Positions 1 to 5,771 of a stretch of 8,476 bases of DNA are shown here, piece by piece. The translations under genes were made by a program, and so were the position numbers. The notes beneath the pieces are model-generated. The model saw only the letters and a program-made list of their open reading frames with translations. It did no database searches and was not told where the DNA came from. Position 1 is the first letter of the stretch; every line of letters starts with the position of its first letter. Origin of the DNA: Planctomycetota bacterium (GTDB lineage Bacteria; Planctomycetota; Planctomycetia; Isosphaerales; Isosphaeraceae); the NCBI GenBank assembly GCA_021778575.1, contig JAJYCH010000159.1:1-8476 (forward strand). The letters run 5' to 3'.

Positions 1-1917
1 AGGCGGTGTCCCGAGGATGTTCTCAAGGATCCATTTGCCCCGAATGACCGGCGAGGTGCGGGTCGCATATGAGGTCACCATCAGGATGCTTCCGTGGCGG
101 AGTATCCCACCTCGGACCCCGGCGACTCCGAGCGGAACCCGGCGGAAATGGCTCCCGTAGATGTTCGGGATCTCGTAATGCCGCGCCAGCCGTTCGTTCA
201 GATACGTGTGATCCGACTTGAGCAGTCGGAGCACGCTGAGATCCTCGCGGAGGACGCCCTCGAACAGGAGTTCCGTTTCTTTCCGGAAGGCCTGCCGCAG
301 ATTGTCGTCGAAGTCGGGGAAGAGGCGGAGGTCAGGGGTGATCGACTCGAGATTGCGGAGGTGCAGCCACTGGCTCGCGAAATTGGTCACGAGGCTTTGC
401 GACCGAGGGTCGGCCAGCATCCGCAGGACCTGGCGTTCCAGCACTTCCGGCCTGCCCAATTCGCCTCGAGTGGCCAGGTCGAGCAAATCGTCGTCCGGGA
501 TACTACTCCACAGGAAGAACGAGAGGCGAGTGGCGAGCTGGACGTCGGGGATACGATAGGCCAGTTTGGATGCGACTCCCGGCGGGTCGGCCTCGATACG
601 GAAGAGGAATTGCGGATTGACCAGGACCGAGGCCAGCGCCATCTCGATCCCGTCGTCGAAAGATCCCGCCGCTCGTGACTCACGGAAGAACTCCATCGGC
701 TTGAGGAGATCCACCTCGGTGATCGGTCGCCTAAAAGCTCTGCGAATCAAGGCCGAGAGGATCTGACGGGCACAGGCCTGTTCCTCGCTCGGGTCTTTCG
801 GCTCGGAGACGAAGATCCGCCGGCGGCTGGGCGAGTCGCCGTGCCCCTTCGACTGATAAGGACCTGTGATCGAGACCTGGAAGAGCGCCGGCGAAAGTCG
901 GGGGTGCCGGTGCATGTTGTAATGGGCCTGATAGGGCTGACGCTTCGTCTCCAGGAGTGAGGACGACTTCTTCAGAAACGTCACGCCGATCTGGTGAGGA
1001 CCTGCCGTCGCCTGGATTCGAACCTTCAGTTTCTCGTCGGCGGTCTGGTGCTCGCCCTCCGTTCTGGGAGGGGTCACGGTGAACAAGGCGATCCGCTCGC
1101 GATCCAGCAGTACCTCCAATTCGTGAGGCTCGCGCATCCCTTCGAGATGTTCGTTGCGGTCCCTCGCCAGTCGGAGCTGGATCTCGAATTCGCCATCCTG
1201 CGGGAACGTATACGAGATCAGGGTTCCTCCGCGAGTGCCGATCGGGAGCCCTTCGACGTGTTCCTCCTGGGTCAAATCCGCCCGGACCCGGAACGTATCA
1301 CCTCCCGGGGTGCGGCGAGGAGTCCCCACGGCAAGGCGGCTGATCGCCTGAGCGGCGTTGATGTAACGATCCAAGAGCGTCGGCGAGAGGTCGCCGACCG
1401 TCACGTTGTCGAATCCTCGGCTGGATTCGTCATTCGGGAGGAAAGCGGATGCGTCGATCTCGATCGCCAGGAGATCGCGAATGGCGTTCTGATATTCGGT
1501 CCGATTGAGCCGTCAGAACGTATCCGTCCGGCCCGGGCTGGGATGCTCCGACGCAATCCGGTCGAGCGACCCGGCCAGTTGCGAGACGATCGAATCGTAG
1601 GTCCGGCCATTCGGACGAATCCAACCAGCGGGAGGCATCTGGCGAGCGTCGAGCCGCCGGACGACATTCTCCCAAGCTTGCGGATGTCGGTCGAGGTCTT
1701 CCAGGCTCAAGGCTTCCAGGTCCAGCCCCGCCACTTTATCGTCGCCGTTATGGCATTCCACACAGTAGTTGTTGACGAACCGACCGACGGATTCACGCCC
1801 GTTCGAGTTTCCCGATGCAGTAGTAGCCCTTAACTGACCAAAAGCCGAGCCGGCCATGCCGCCGACGATGAGCAGGATGAGCAACCCGGATTTGGCCCGC
1901 GTGTGCCGTCGATTCAT
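1..1917 (-). pseudogene. PSCyt1-DUF1587-DUF1595-DUF1592-DUF1588 secreted cytochrome-type protein, C-terminus off the window, one in-frame TGA
   Basis: The gene reads leftward from ATG at 1915-1917, with a GGAG sequence 9 nt upstream. The N-terminus is a signal-peptide-like stretch (residues ~11-27, ending SAFGQ). A planctomycete cytochrome-c domain follows, with heme motif CVECH at residues 52-56 and the likely distal Met94 in QMPPAG. After an in-frame TGA (codon 135) the same frame continues without another stop to the window edge. It shows DUF1587 (RLNRTEYQNAIRDLL), a middle region probably carrying a carbohydrate-binding-like fold, DUF1595 (ALIRRAFRRPIT), DUF1592 (RLSFFLWSSIPDDDLLDLA) and DUF1588 (TSYATRTSPVIRGKWILEN). 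DUF1585 is expected next, beyond base 1. Proteins of this family are abundant in planctomycetes, exported, and of unknown biochemical role. Because coding quality is undamaged on both sides of the TGA, this may be a very recent nonsense mutation or a sequencing error. If it is real, only a 134-residue heme-domain fragment would be made. Confidence 0.9.
1513..1515 (-). other. In-frame TGA interrupting the DUF1592-family gene
   Basis: On the minus strand the codons around it read ACG TTC TGA CGG CTC AAT CGG (T D T F stop R L N R). The stop sits just before the start of DUF1587. Family members, as I recall them, usually have an Arg here (FRRLNRTEY), so CGA to TGA by one C-to-T transition is the simplest origin. 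There is no frameshift: the reading frame is the same before and after. Confidence 0.85.
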
Positions 1918-2349
1918 GAGGCCAGGCTCCGACGTGGCTGGTCTGAGGATCAAAGCGTGATGGATGAAATCGATCGGGTCTCTCTCACCTCGGACGGTCC
2001 TCGTCTCTGTCGAATTCGACTTGATACGGGAATGAGCGATCAGACTGACTGCGGGAGTAAATTCGAGAAGACCTCAACAGAGCATAGAATTCAAGGAGAA
2101 GGTCAGATTCATGTCCATTCTTTCGATCGAAAATCCCCCGCCTTGAGACGGCCACTTCACGTGCGTCGGAGAGAGCATCGTATCTCGGGTGAGACGGCTC
2201 AACGGGACGCTTGGCCTGGGATGGCGACGGAAGGAACGCGTAGCCCTTCGGCCTGGAATCTCGCCGCTCTGCCTCCTTTGTCGGACTTACACCTGACTGG
2301 CGAACCTACCGCTTCGAGTCGGTAGACCCTCAGTTCGAGGAGAGATCCC
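1918..2349. other. Intergenic region upstream of the DUF1592 gene, no gene recognised
   Basis: This 432-bp stretch separates the start of the DUF1592 gene from a short plus-strand ORF. I see no convincing coding sequence: open frames here have no recognisable domain and no ribosome-binding site of note. It contains a perfect 12-bp palindrome, GTCGAATTCGAC, at 2009-2020. It also has a 6-bp-arm hairpin, CTACCG/CGGTAG, at 2306-2325 with an 8-nt loop. The promoter of the DUF1592 gene should lie at the left end, but no clear -35/-10 pair stands out. On the minus strand, AGGTGTAAGTCC around 2282-2293 resembles a motif from group II intron domain I; that is weak evidence. Confidence 0.5.
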
Positions 2350-2445
2350 ATGATTCTAAACTCAAAGGCCTTCGAGATACACACCAAGCCCAAAACCGTC
2401 ACCCGATGGGGTATTGCGGTATTGCTTTGCTTGGACGGAGGATGA
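2350..2445 (+). CDS. Short plus-strand ORF (31 codons) with strong SD, probably the truncated start of a lost gene
   Basis: ATG at 2350 is preceded by GAGGAGAG at 2337-2344 with a 5-nt spacer, the best Shine-Dalgarno sequence on the plus strand here. The predicted peptide starts MILNSKAFEIHTKP and has a hydrophobic run, WGIAVLLCL, at residues 20-28, as in the start of an exported or membrane protein. The stop codon TGA (2443-2445) is exactly the first three bases of the IS3-type left inverted repeat. I infer that the IS insertion cut off a longer gene whose remainder is no longer adjacent. It could also be a chance ORF; I do not recognise the sequence. Confidence 0.3.
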   Translation: MILNSKAFEIHTKPKTVTRWGIAVLLCLDGG

Positions 2446-2472
2446 AGTTCCCCACGAATCGTGGGCGCACGG
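2443..2472 (+). repeat. Left terminal inverted repeat of the IS3-type element
   Basis: It starts TGAAGTTCCCCACGAATC and pairs with 2642-2671 in inverted orientation at 28 of 30 bases. Its first three bases serve as the stop codon of the short plus-strand ORF beginning at 2350. Confidence 0.9.
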
Positions 2473-2508
2473 GAAAGATAGTGTAACATCGATCCCAGGA
2501 GACCGCTC

Positions 2509-2640
2509 ATGACACGTAAGCGTTACGACGACGAGTTCAAGATCGCCGCGGCCAAGTTGGTCCGCGAGCAGGGGTAGACCGTCAAGAAGGCGGCCATGAA
2601 CCTCGGCGTCGACATCGGTTCGATTCGCCTCCTGGCCACA
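2509..2640 (+). pseudogene. IS3-family OrfA transposase remnant (N-terminal HTH only)
   Basis: ATG at 2509 follows AGGAGA at 2498-2503. The translation, MTRKRYDDEFKIAAAKLV followed by REQG, then a stop, then TVKKAAMNLGVDIGSIR, is the N-terminal helix-turn-helix of IS3-type OrfA proteins. An in-frame TAG at 2575-2577 replaces the residue after REQG, where relatives usually have Tyr, so TAC to TAG is likely. Similarity ends near residue 43 (SIRLLA), after which the frame runs into the right inverted repeat. A full OrfA is about 90-110 residues, so over half is missing and orfB, which carries the DDE catalytic domain, is absent. It cannot encode a working transposase. Confidence 0.85.
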
Positions 2641-2641
2641 G

Positions 2642-2671
2642 CCGAGCGCCCGCGATTCGTGGGGAACTTCA
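2642..2671 (-). repeat. Right terminal inverted repeat of the IS3-type element
   Basis: Reverse complement of 2443-2472 except for two mismatches. Its outermost bases TCA (2669-2671) read TGA on the minus strand and form the stop codon of the manganese catalase gene. Confidence 0.9.
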
Positions 2672-3388
2672 CTTCCCGCCTTTGAGGCCCGCGATCACCG
2701 GTGCTTCCTCGTACTCCCAATCACCACCCTGATTCCATGGGCCGCGGGCGTCCTCACCGAGCTCACCTTCCCCCGTCGAGTCGTTGAAGTACTTGTTCAC
2801 CAGATCCTTCGTCGGCGGAATCTGACCGATCGTGAACCGGTCCTTGCCCAGACTCTCCAGGGCGGCGGTGAACGCCATCATGTGGGTAATCTCGCGAGTC
2901 ATCAGGAACTGCAGCGCGTCCTTCGTGCCCTTGTCGTCGCAGAAGTTGATGAGCCGCTCGTACACGATCTTCGCGCGGGCCTCAGCCGCGATGTTGCTCC
3001 TCAGGTCTACGTCGAGTTCGCCGGTGACCTTCAGGTAGTCCGCCGTCCACGGGTTGCCCTGGCTGTTGAAGAGCCCGACCCCGCCGCCCCCGGCGACGGC
3101 CGTAAGAGGGTCCGCCTGGGCCAGCTTGAAGTCATCCTTCAGGGGCTTGAGGTGCATCTTGGCGAGCATCCCGACAATCTCGAGGTGGCTCAACTCCTCC
3201 ACCCCAATGTCGATCAGCATGTCCCGGCGGTCCGGGTCGTCGGCGTTCAGCCCCTGCACGTAGTACTGCATGGCAGCGGCCAGCTCGCCGTTCGCCCCAC
3301 CGAACTGCTCCAGGAGCATGTTCCCGAAACGCGGGTCCGGGCTGTCGACGCGGACGGTGTACATCAGCTTCTGGACATGGTGAAACAT
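2669..3388 (-). CDS. Manganese catalase (dimanganese catalase family)
   Basis: This is a 239-residue non-heme catalase that would disproportionate hydrogen peroxide to water and oxygen at a dimanganese centre in the cytoplasm. The start ATG (3386-3388) has CGGAGAG just upstream. The family fold is evident from MLLEQFGGANGELAAAMQ, GVEELSHLEIVG, DVDLRSNIAAEARAKIVYE and FLMTREITHMMAF. By comparison with the Lactobacillus plantarum enzyme (ligands Glu35, Glu66, His69, Glu148, His181), the five manganese ligands here are Glu35, Glu65, His68, Glu136 and His169, all present. It is somewhat shorter than the ~266-residue L. plantarum enzyme, mainly from a shortened loop before residue 95 and a short tail. 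The last codons (GLKGGK) run straight into the IS3-type right end, which supplies the TGA. A few native C-terminal residues may have been lost, but the core is intact. It lies 36 nt downstream of a decayed TPP-enzyme gene in the same direction, probably a former operon. Confidence 0.95.
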   Translation of the reverse strand: MFHHVQKLMYTVRVDSPDPRFGNMLLEQFGGANGELAAAMQYYVQGLNADDPDRRDMLIDIGVEELSHLEIVGMLAKMHLKPLKDDFKLAQADPLTAVAGGGGVGLFNSQGNPWTADYLKVTGELDVDLRSNIAAEARAKIVYERLINFCDDKGTKDALQFLMTREITHMMAFTAALESLGKDRFTIGQIPPTKDLVNKYFNDSTGEGELGEDARGPWNQGGDWEYEEAPVIAGLKGGK

Positions 3389-3424
3389 GGGCTCTCCGTG
3401 TTGCGAAGTGGGATGATCGAATCT

Positions 3425-3819
3425 TCAGATCACTTCCTGGATCTCGTTCTTGACGACTGTCTTGATGATGTCCCAACGGTCCTTCTCGCCGCCGAGCAGG
3501 GATGTGGAACGTATGTCCCGTGATGGCCAGCACCGGCTGCTTGTCCATCTTGGCGTCGTACAGACCGTTGAGCAGTTGGATGCCCCCCCGGGCCGCTAGT
3601 AGCCATGCAATCGCCCAGCCGGCCGGTGAACTTGGCGTACCCGCAGGCGACGAACGCGGATGCCTCCTCGTGCCGCACCAGGACGTACCGCAGCTTGTCC
3701 GTTCGCGTCCGCAACGACTCGAAGAGCCCGTTGATGCCGTCGCCTGGAAAGCTGAAGATCGTATCGACGTCTCAATCCATGAGGCGGTCCAGGAGGATGT
3801 CCGCCGCGGTTCTCGCCAT
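3425..3819 (-). pseudogene. Thiamine-diphosphate enzyme (pyruvate oxidase/acetolactate synthase-like), internally deleted
   Basis: ATG at 3817-3819 has GAGG 8 nt upstream. The translation MARTAADILLDRLMD is followed by TGA (3772-3774), where relatives usually have Trp, so TGG to TGA. It resumes in frame with DVDTIFSFPGDGINGLFESL and VRHEEASAFVACGYAKFTGR, the N-terminal TPP-binding domain; the HEE Glu is the conserved cofactor-activating residue. At TSGPGG a run of seven G (C7 on the plus strand, 3583-3589) shifts the frame by one base; with six it would continue as GIQLLNGLYDAKMDKQPV. After AITGHT the sequence jumps, in another frame, to SLLGGEKDRWDIIKTVV and KNEIQEVI followed by TGA (3425-3427), which resembles the extreme C-terminus of this family. 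About 130 codons remain of an expected ~550-600, so some 1.4 kb of the centre is gone. It lies directly upstream of the Mn catalase. Confidence 0.85.
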
Positions 3820-4084
3820 GATCGCACCTCGTCGTTGAATGTCTGTGGTCCGACCGTCCTTCGAGTCGCCGATTCAACAACTTCCTCATTCTCGATCCAG
3901 TACGGAATATTCGTAGCAATGATCATGCCAATGATCATGCCGTCGCTACGGACAACCTGCCTTGACATACAGCTTCGAGATGAGGGATCCGACAATCATT
4001 GGAACAGGAAGTCGGGTTAAGTCGTGCTCGACCTGACAATGGCGTCCTCTCGACTCTGGAGGCGATGGAAAACTCTGGAGGCGA
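3820..4084. other. Intergenic region between the Fic gene and the TPP-enzyme remnant, with two short tandem repeats
   Basis: No gene is recognised in these 265 bp. It should hold the promoter of the TPP-remnant/catalase unit. A weak candidate on the minus strand is TTGGCA (near 3927-3932) with TATTCC 16 nt further on. Two short direct repeats, listed separately, lie at 3918-3941 and 4053-4085. Some frames are open through here but show nothing recognisable. Confidence 0.4.
3918..3941. repeat. Perfect 12-bp tandem duplication (AATGATCATGCC x2)
   Basis: Two exact head-to-tail copies, each containing the palindrome ATGATCAT. It lies 99-122 bp upstream of the TPP-remnant start codon, near the expected promoter, so the palindromes could be paired protein-binding sites. 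A replication-slippage duplication is the simpler explanation. Confidence 0.9.
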
Positions 4085-4085
4085 T
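4053..4085. repeat. 14-bp direct repeat (ACTCTGGAGGCGAT) with 5-bp spacer, at the end of the Fic gene
   Basis: Exact copies at 4053-4066 and 4072-4085; the second touches the Fic stop codon (4085-4087). A 19-bp repeat period this short is most likely a slippage duplication. No terminator-like stem with a T-run is visible here. Confidence 0.85.
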
Positions 4086-5224
4086 CATGACCCTGGTCTA
4101 CTCGTCCCGGTCGGTTCGGTGAGCGAGTAGCTCGTGCTCCGGCCTCCGGCAGCGTCCTTCTCCAGGACGCCACGCTTGACCAGTTCGATGATGTCGCGAT
4201 GGGCCGTATCCTGTGAGCACTTGGCCAGTTTTGCCCACTTCGACGAAGTGAGTTTTCCCTCAAACCCGTCTAGCAGACGGTTGACGACCTTCTGCTGACG
4301 GTCGTTGAACGACTCTCCGGAGTGAGATTCCCAGAACCGGGCTTTCCTGAGCACGGCCGAGAGCGTGACTTCCGCGCCGCTAAAGGCGCGGTCCAGGCAG
4401 CCGAGGAACCACTGCATCCATGCTGTAACATCCAGCGTGCCTTTCTGGGTCTGTTCCAGAATTTCGTAGTAGTCGTTGCGCTCCAGCCGGATCTGGGCCG
4501 ACATGCTGTAAAACCGTTTCGGGCTCTGTTCGGAACGTGCCAACGCAAGATCGGTGATCGCACGGGCGATACGCCCATTGCCGTCGTCGAAGGGGTGGAT
4601 GGTTACGAACCAGAGATGTGCCAGTGCGGCTTTCAGCACCGGATCGGTCGGGTCCGGCCTATTGAACCAGCCGACGAACCGAGACATCTCCGCCGAAAGC
4701 TGGTCGGCCGGCGGTGCTTGGTAGTGGACCCGTTCCTTGCCGATCGGGCCTGAGACGACCTGCATGGGGCCTGAGCTATCGTCCCGCCAGTCGCCGACCC
4801 GGATTTTCAGCATGAGGCTGCGCCCGGTTGGGAACAAGGCGGCGTGCCAGCCGAACAGGCGTTCCTCGGTGAGCTGGTCCTGATATTTCTGGGTGGCGTC
4901 GAGCATCATCTCGACAACTCCGTCCACATTCCGGTCGGCGGGCGTCAGTGCCCCAATATCGAGTCCGAGTCGGCGGGCGAGAGAGGAGCGTACCTGATCG
5001 ATGTCGAGGATTTCGCCCTCGATTTCACTCGATTTGAGGACGTCCTGGGTCAGGGTGCCAAGAACGGCCTCCTCGCGGAGTCGGAAGCCTAGCCCTTCCA
5101 TCCGGCCAATATGCCGACCCTGGCGGTGACGCACCGCCGTAAGCTGGTTTGCCAGTCCTTCCTGATCCCAGTGGAACCTGGGCCAATCGTCTCTTTCGTG
5201 GAGGTACACTGCTATTCTCCGCAT
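4085..5224 (-). CDS. Fic family AMPylase-like protein with built-in inhibitory helix and C-terminal winged-helix-like region
   Basis: A 379-residue Fic-domain protein, expected to transfer AMP (or another nucleotide part) from ATP to a hydroxyl side chain of a target protein; the target cannot be told from sequence. An N-terminal DUF4172-like region (DDWPRFHWD, AVRHRQGRHIGRMEGLGF) comes first. The helix motif SSEIEG at residues 65-70 fits the (S/T)xxxE(G/N) inhibitory signature, whose Glu (69) blocks productive ATP binding (class II Fic). The active-site motif HPFDDGNGRIAR is complete at residues 210-221, with catalytic His210. Residues ~300-370 (TSSKWAKLAKCSQDTAHRDI, then GVLEKD) look like a winged-helix DNA-binding region. 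ATG at 5222-5224 was chosen because family members begin just before the DxPxFxWD segment and because a promoter ends immediately upstream; the frame is also open to 5446. No antitoxin partner is adjacent. Confidence 0.93.
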   Translation of the reverse strand: MRRIAVYLHERDDWPRFHWDQEGLANQLTAVRHRQGRHIGRMEGLGFRLREEAVLGTLTQDVLKSSEIEGEILDIDQVRSSLARRLGLDIGALTPADRNVDGVVEMMLDATQKYQDQLTEERLFGWHAALFPTGRSLMLKIRVGDWRDDSSGPMQVVSGPIGKERVHYQAPPADQLSAEMSRFVGWFNRPDPTDPVLKAALAHLWFVTIHPFDDGNGRIARAITDLALARSEQSPKRFYSMSAQIRLERNDYYEILEQTQKGTLDVTAWMQWFLGCLDRAFSGAEVTLSAVLRKARFWESHSGESFNDRQQKVVNRLLDGFEGKLTSSKWAKLAKCSQDTAHRDIIELVKRGVLEKDAAGGRSTSYSLTEPTGTSRPGS

Positions 5225-5234
5225 GATTTGCGGA
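5218..5234. promoter_or_regulatory. Operator-like site 1 (TCCGCA N5 TGCGGA), over the Fic start
   Basis: A 6-bp-arm inverted repeat covering the predicted transcription start and the start codon of the Fic gene. It has the same geometry as site 3 (CCGC and GCGG separated by 7 nt). The left half is extended to TTCTCCGCA (5215-5223). Confidence 0.6.
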
Positions 5235-5235
5235 C

Positions 5236-5264
5236 ATAATAGCAGCTTTTCTCCGCACGGGCAA
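5236..5264 (-). promoter_or_regulatory. Sigma70-type promoter of the Fic gene
   Basis: On the minus strand, TTGCCC (5259-5264) and TATTAT (5236-5241) are separated by exactly 17 bp, a good -35/-10 pair. Transcription would start near 5229, only about 5 nt before the ATG at 5224, so the message would be leaderless or nearly so. That fits the absence of a Shine-Dalgarno sequence there. Confidence 0.65.
5249..5257. promoter_or_regulatory. Operator-like site 2 (TTCTCCGCA half-site) between -35 and -10
   Basis: An exact 9-bp copy of the sequence at 5215-5223, placed within the promoter spacer. No inverted partner at the expected distance is visible. It is 21 bp, about two helical turns, from the equivalent half-site of site 3. 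Confidence 0.5.
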
Positions 5265-5268
5265 CCTC

Positions 5269-5293
5269 TTTCTCCGCACATCAAGCGGAGAAA
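5269..5293. promoter_or_regulatory. Operator-like site 3 (TTTCTCCGC N7 GCGGAGAAA), upstream of -35
   Basis: A perfect inverted repeat with 9-bp arms and a 7-nt spacer, typical of a dimeric DNA-binding protein site. Together with sites 1 and 2 it covers the whole Fic promoter. The winged-helix-like C-terminus of the Fic protein itself is the obvious candidate binder; that is inference. Confidence 0.65.
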
Positions 5294-5433
5294 AATCGGT
5301 GCAATCTCTGTATGAGACGTGCTCGGGCGTTCCCGAACGGTAGGTTGCTTTGACGAGGCGCGCCAAATCATCCAGGCAATCACGGCCGTGGCGCGGTCTT
5401 CGCAGGGGTTGTGGAGGCGCGACGAACCCAACC

Positions 5434-5447
5434 CGTGTCGCGACACG
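5434..5447. repeat. 14-bp perfect palindrome (CGTGTCGCGACACG)
   Basis: A perfect palindrome with no spacer, 11 bp beyond the broken end of the IS4-type transposase remnant. It may be a binding site or chance in GC-rich DNA. The rest of 5294-5457 shows no recognisable gene. Confidence 0.7.
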
Positions 5448-5457
5448 TCCGGGAATT

Positions 5458-5682
5458 CTAATTGACGCTGATCAGCGGTTCGATGACCTTCTGGAACGTG
5501 GTCACGTCGTTGTCAAAGAATCAGTAAGCCGCCTTGGTCTCGGCTCGGCCACAGCATGAGGCAGGGATGCTCAGGTTCGGGCGGCTCCCCAAGGTGGACA
5601 AGAGAATCGCAAAGCGATTGTCCAATCGAGTGTCTCCGAGATCCGCTCGACCCACTTCATCCTGAGCCCAGGGTGCAATCAT
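5458..5682 (-). pseudogene. IS4/Tn5-type transposase remnant (N-terminal DNA-binding domain)
   Basis: Reading leftward from ATG at 5680-5682 gives MIAPWAQDEVGRADLGDTRL, then a segment containing PNLSIPASCCGRAETKAAY, a TGA (5521-5523), and FFDNDVTTFQKVIEPLI before TAG at 5458-5460. The pattern W-x-x-x-E-x-G-x-A-D-L-G-D-x-R-L ... ETKAAY-R-FFDN is the N-terminal DNA-binding domain of Tn5-like IS4-family transposases. Relatives have Arg at the TGA, so CGA to TGA is likely. Similarity stops near residue 71, and the DDE catalytic domain (a full protein is ~450 residues) is missing. Non-functional. It is unrelated to the IS3-type element further left, so at least two different insertion sequences have decayed in this segment. 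Confidence 0.85.
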
Positions 5683-5771
5683 GGTGTCAATCCTTTGATT
5701 CCAAAGGTTCCCAACCCGCTCCTGAACGTGGACTATTGCCTATTTCCCGCACCCTGCCAAGACGGGCCGAA

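Larger units (their letters stand above)
2443..2671 (+). mobile_element. IS3-family miniature/deletion derivative (229 bp) with both terminal inverted repeats
   Basis: The element is bounded by 30-bp inverted repeats at 2443-2472 and 2642-2671 that agree at 28 of 30 positions (mismatches at 20 and 27 from the tip). The ends begin TGA and finish TCA, matching the TG...CA tips usual in the IS3 family. Inside lies the beginning of an OrfA gene, then a deletion that removed the rest of orfA and all of orfB up to the right end. The bases just outside (GGA on the left, CTT on the right) do not form a target duplication, so the flanks have probably been rearranged since insertion. At this size, with both ends kept, it could in principle be moved by a full-length relative elsewhere in the genome, like a MITE. 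Confidence 0.85.

Noticed and set aside
94..678. Plus-strand open frame of 194 codons, and a similar one at 994-1833
   Set aside because: Both are antisense to the DUF1592-family gene, whose minus-strand frame has recognisable domains throughout. They show no domain and arise from GC-rich codon bias.
2882..3523. Plus-strand open frame of 213 codons
   Set aside because: It is antisense to the Mn catalase, which has all five metal ligands; the plus-strand product has no recognisable domain.
3132..3995. Minus-strand frame of 287 codons
   Set aside because: It runs through catalase and TPP-remnant DNA in the wrong frame. Only a short part (around GIQLLNGLYDAKMDKQPV) is real protein, explained by the frameshift in the remnant.
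4085..5224. Classical two-gene Fic toxin-antitoxin module
   Set aside because: No small antitoxin ORF adjoins the gene, and the inhibitory motif is inside the Fic protein itself.
5225..5446. N-terminal extension of the Fic protein by 74 codons from an ATG at 5446
   Set aside because: The extension has no family resemblance, covers the promoter and the operator-like sites, and the homologous domain starts only at the 5224 ATG.
1513..5523. UGA recoded as an amino acid, or selenocysteine, given three in-frame TGAs
   Set aside because: The intact genes (catalase, Fic, DUF1559, CRTAC1-like) all end with TGA. The three in-frame TGAs replace different expected residues (Arg, Trp, Arg), two are in clearly decayed genes, and no SECIS-like hairpin is evident after the TGA at 1513.
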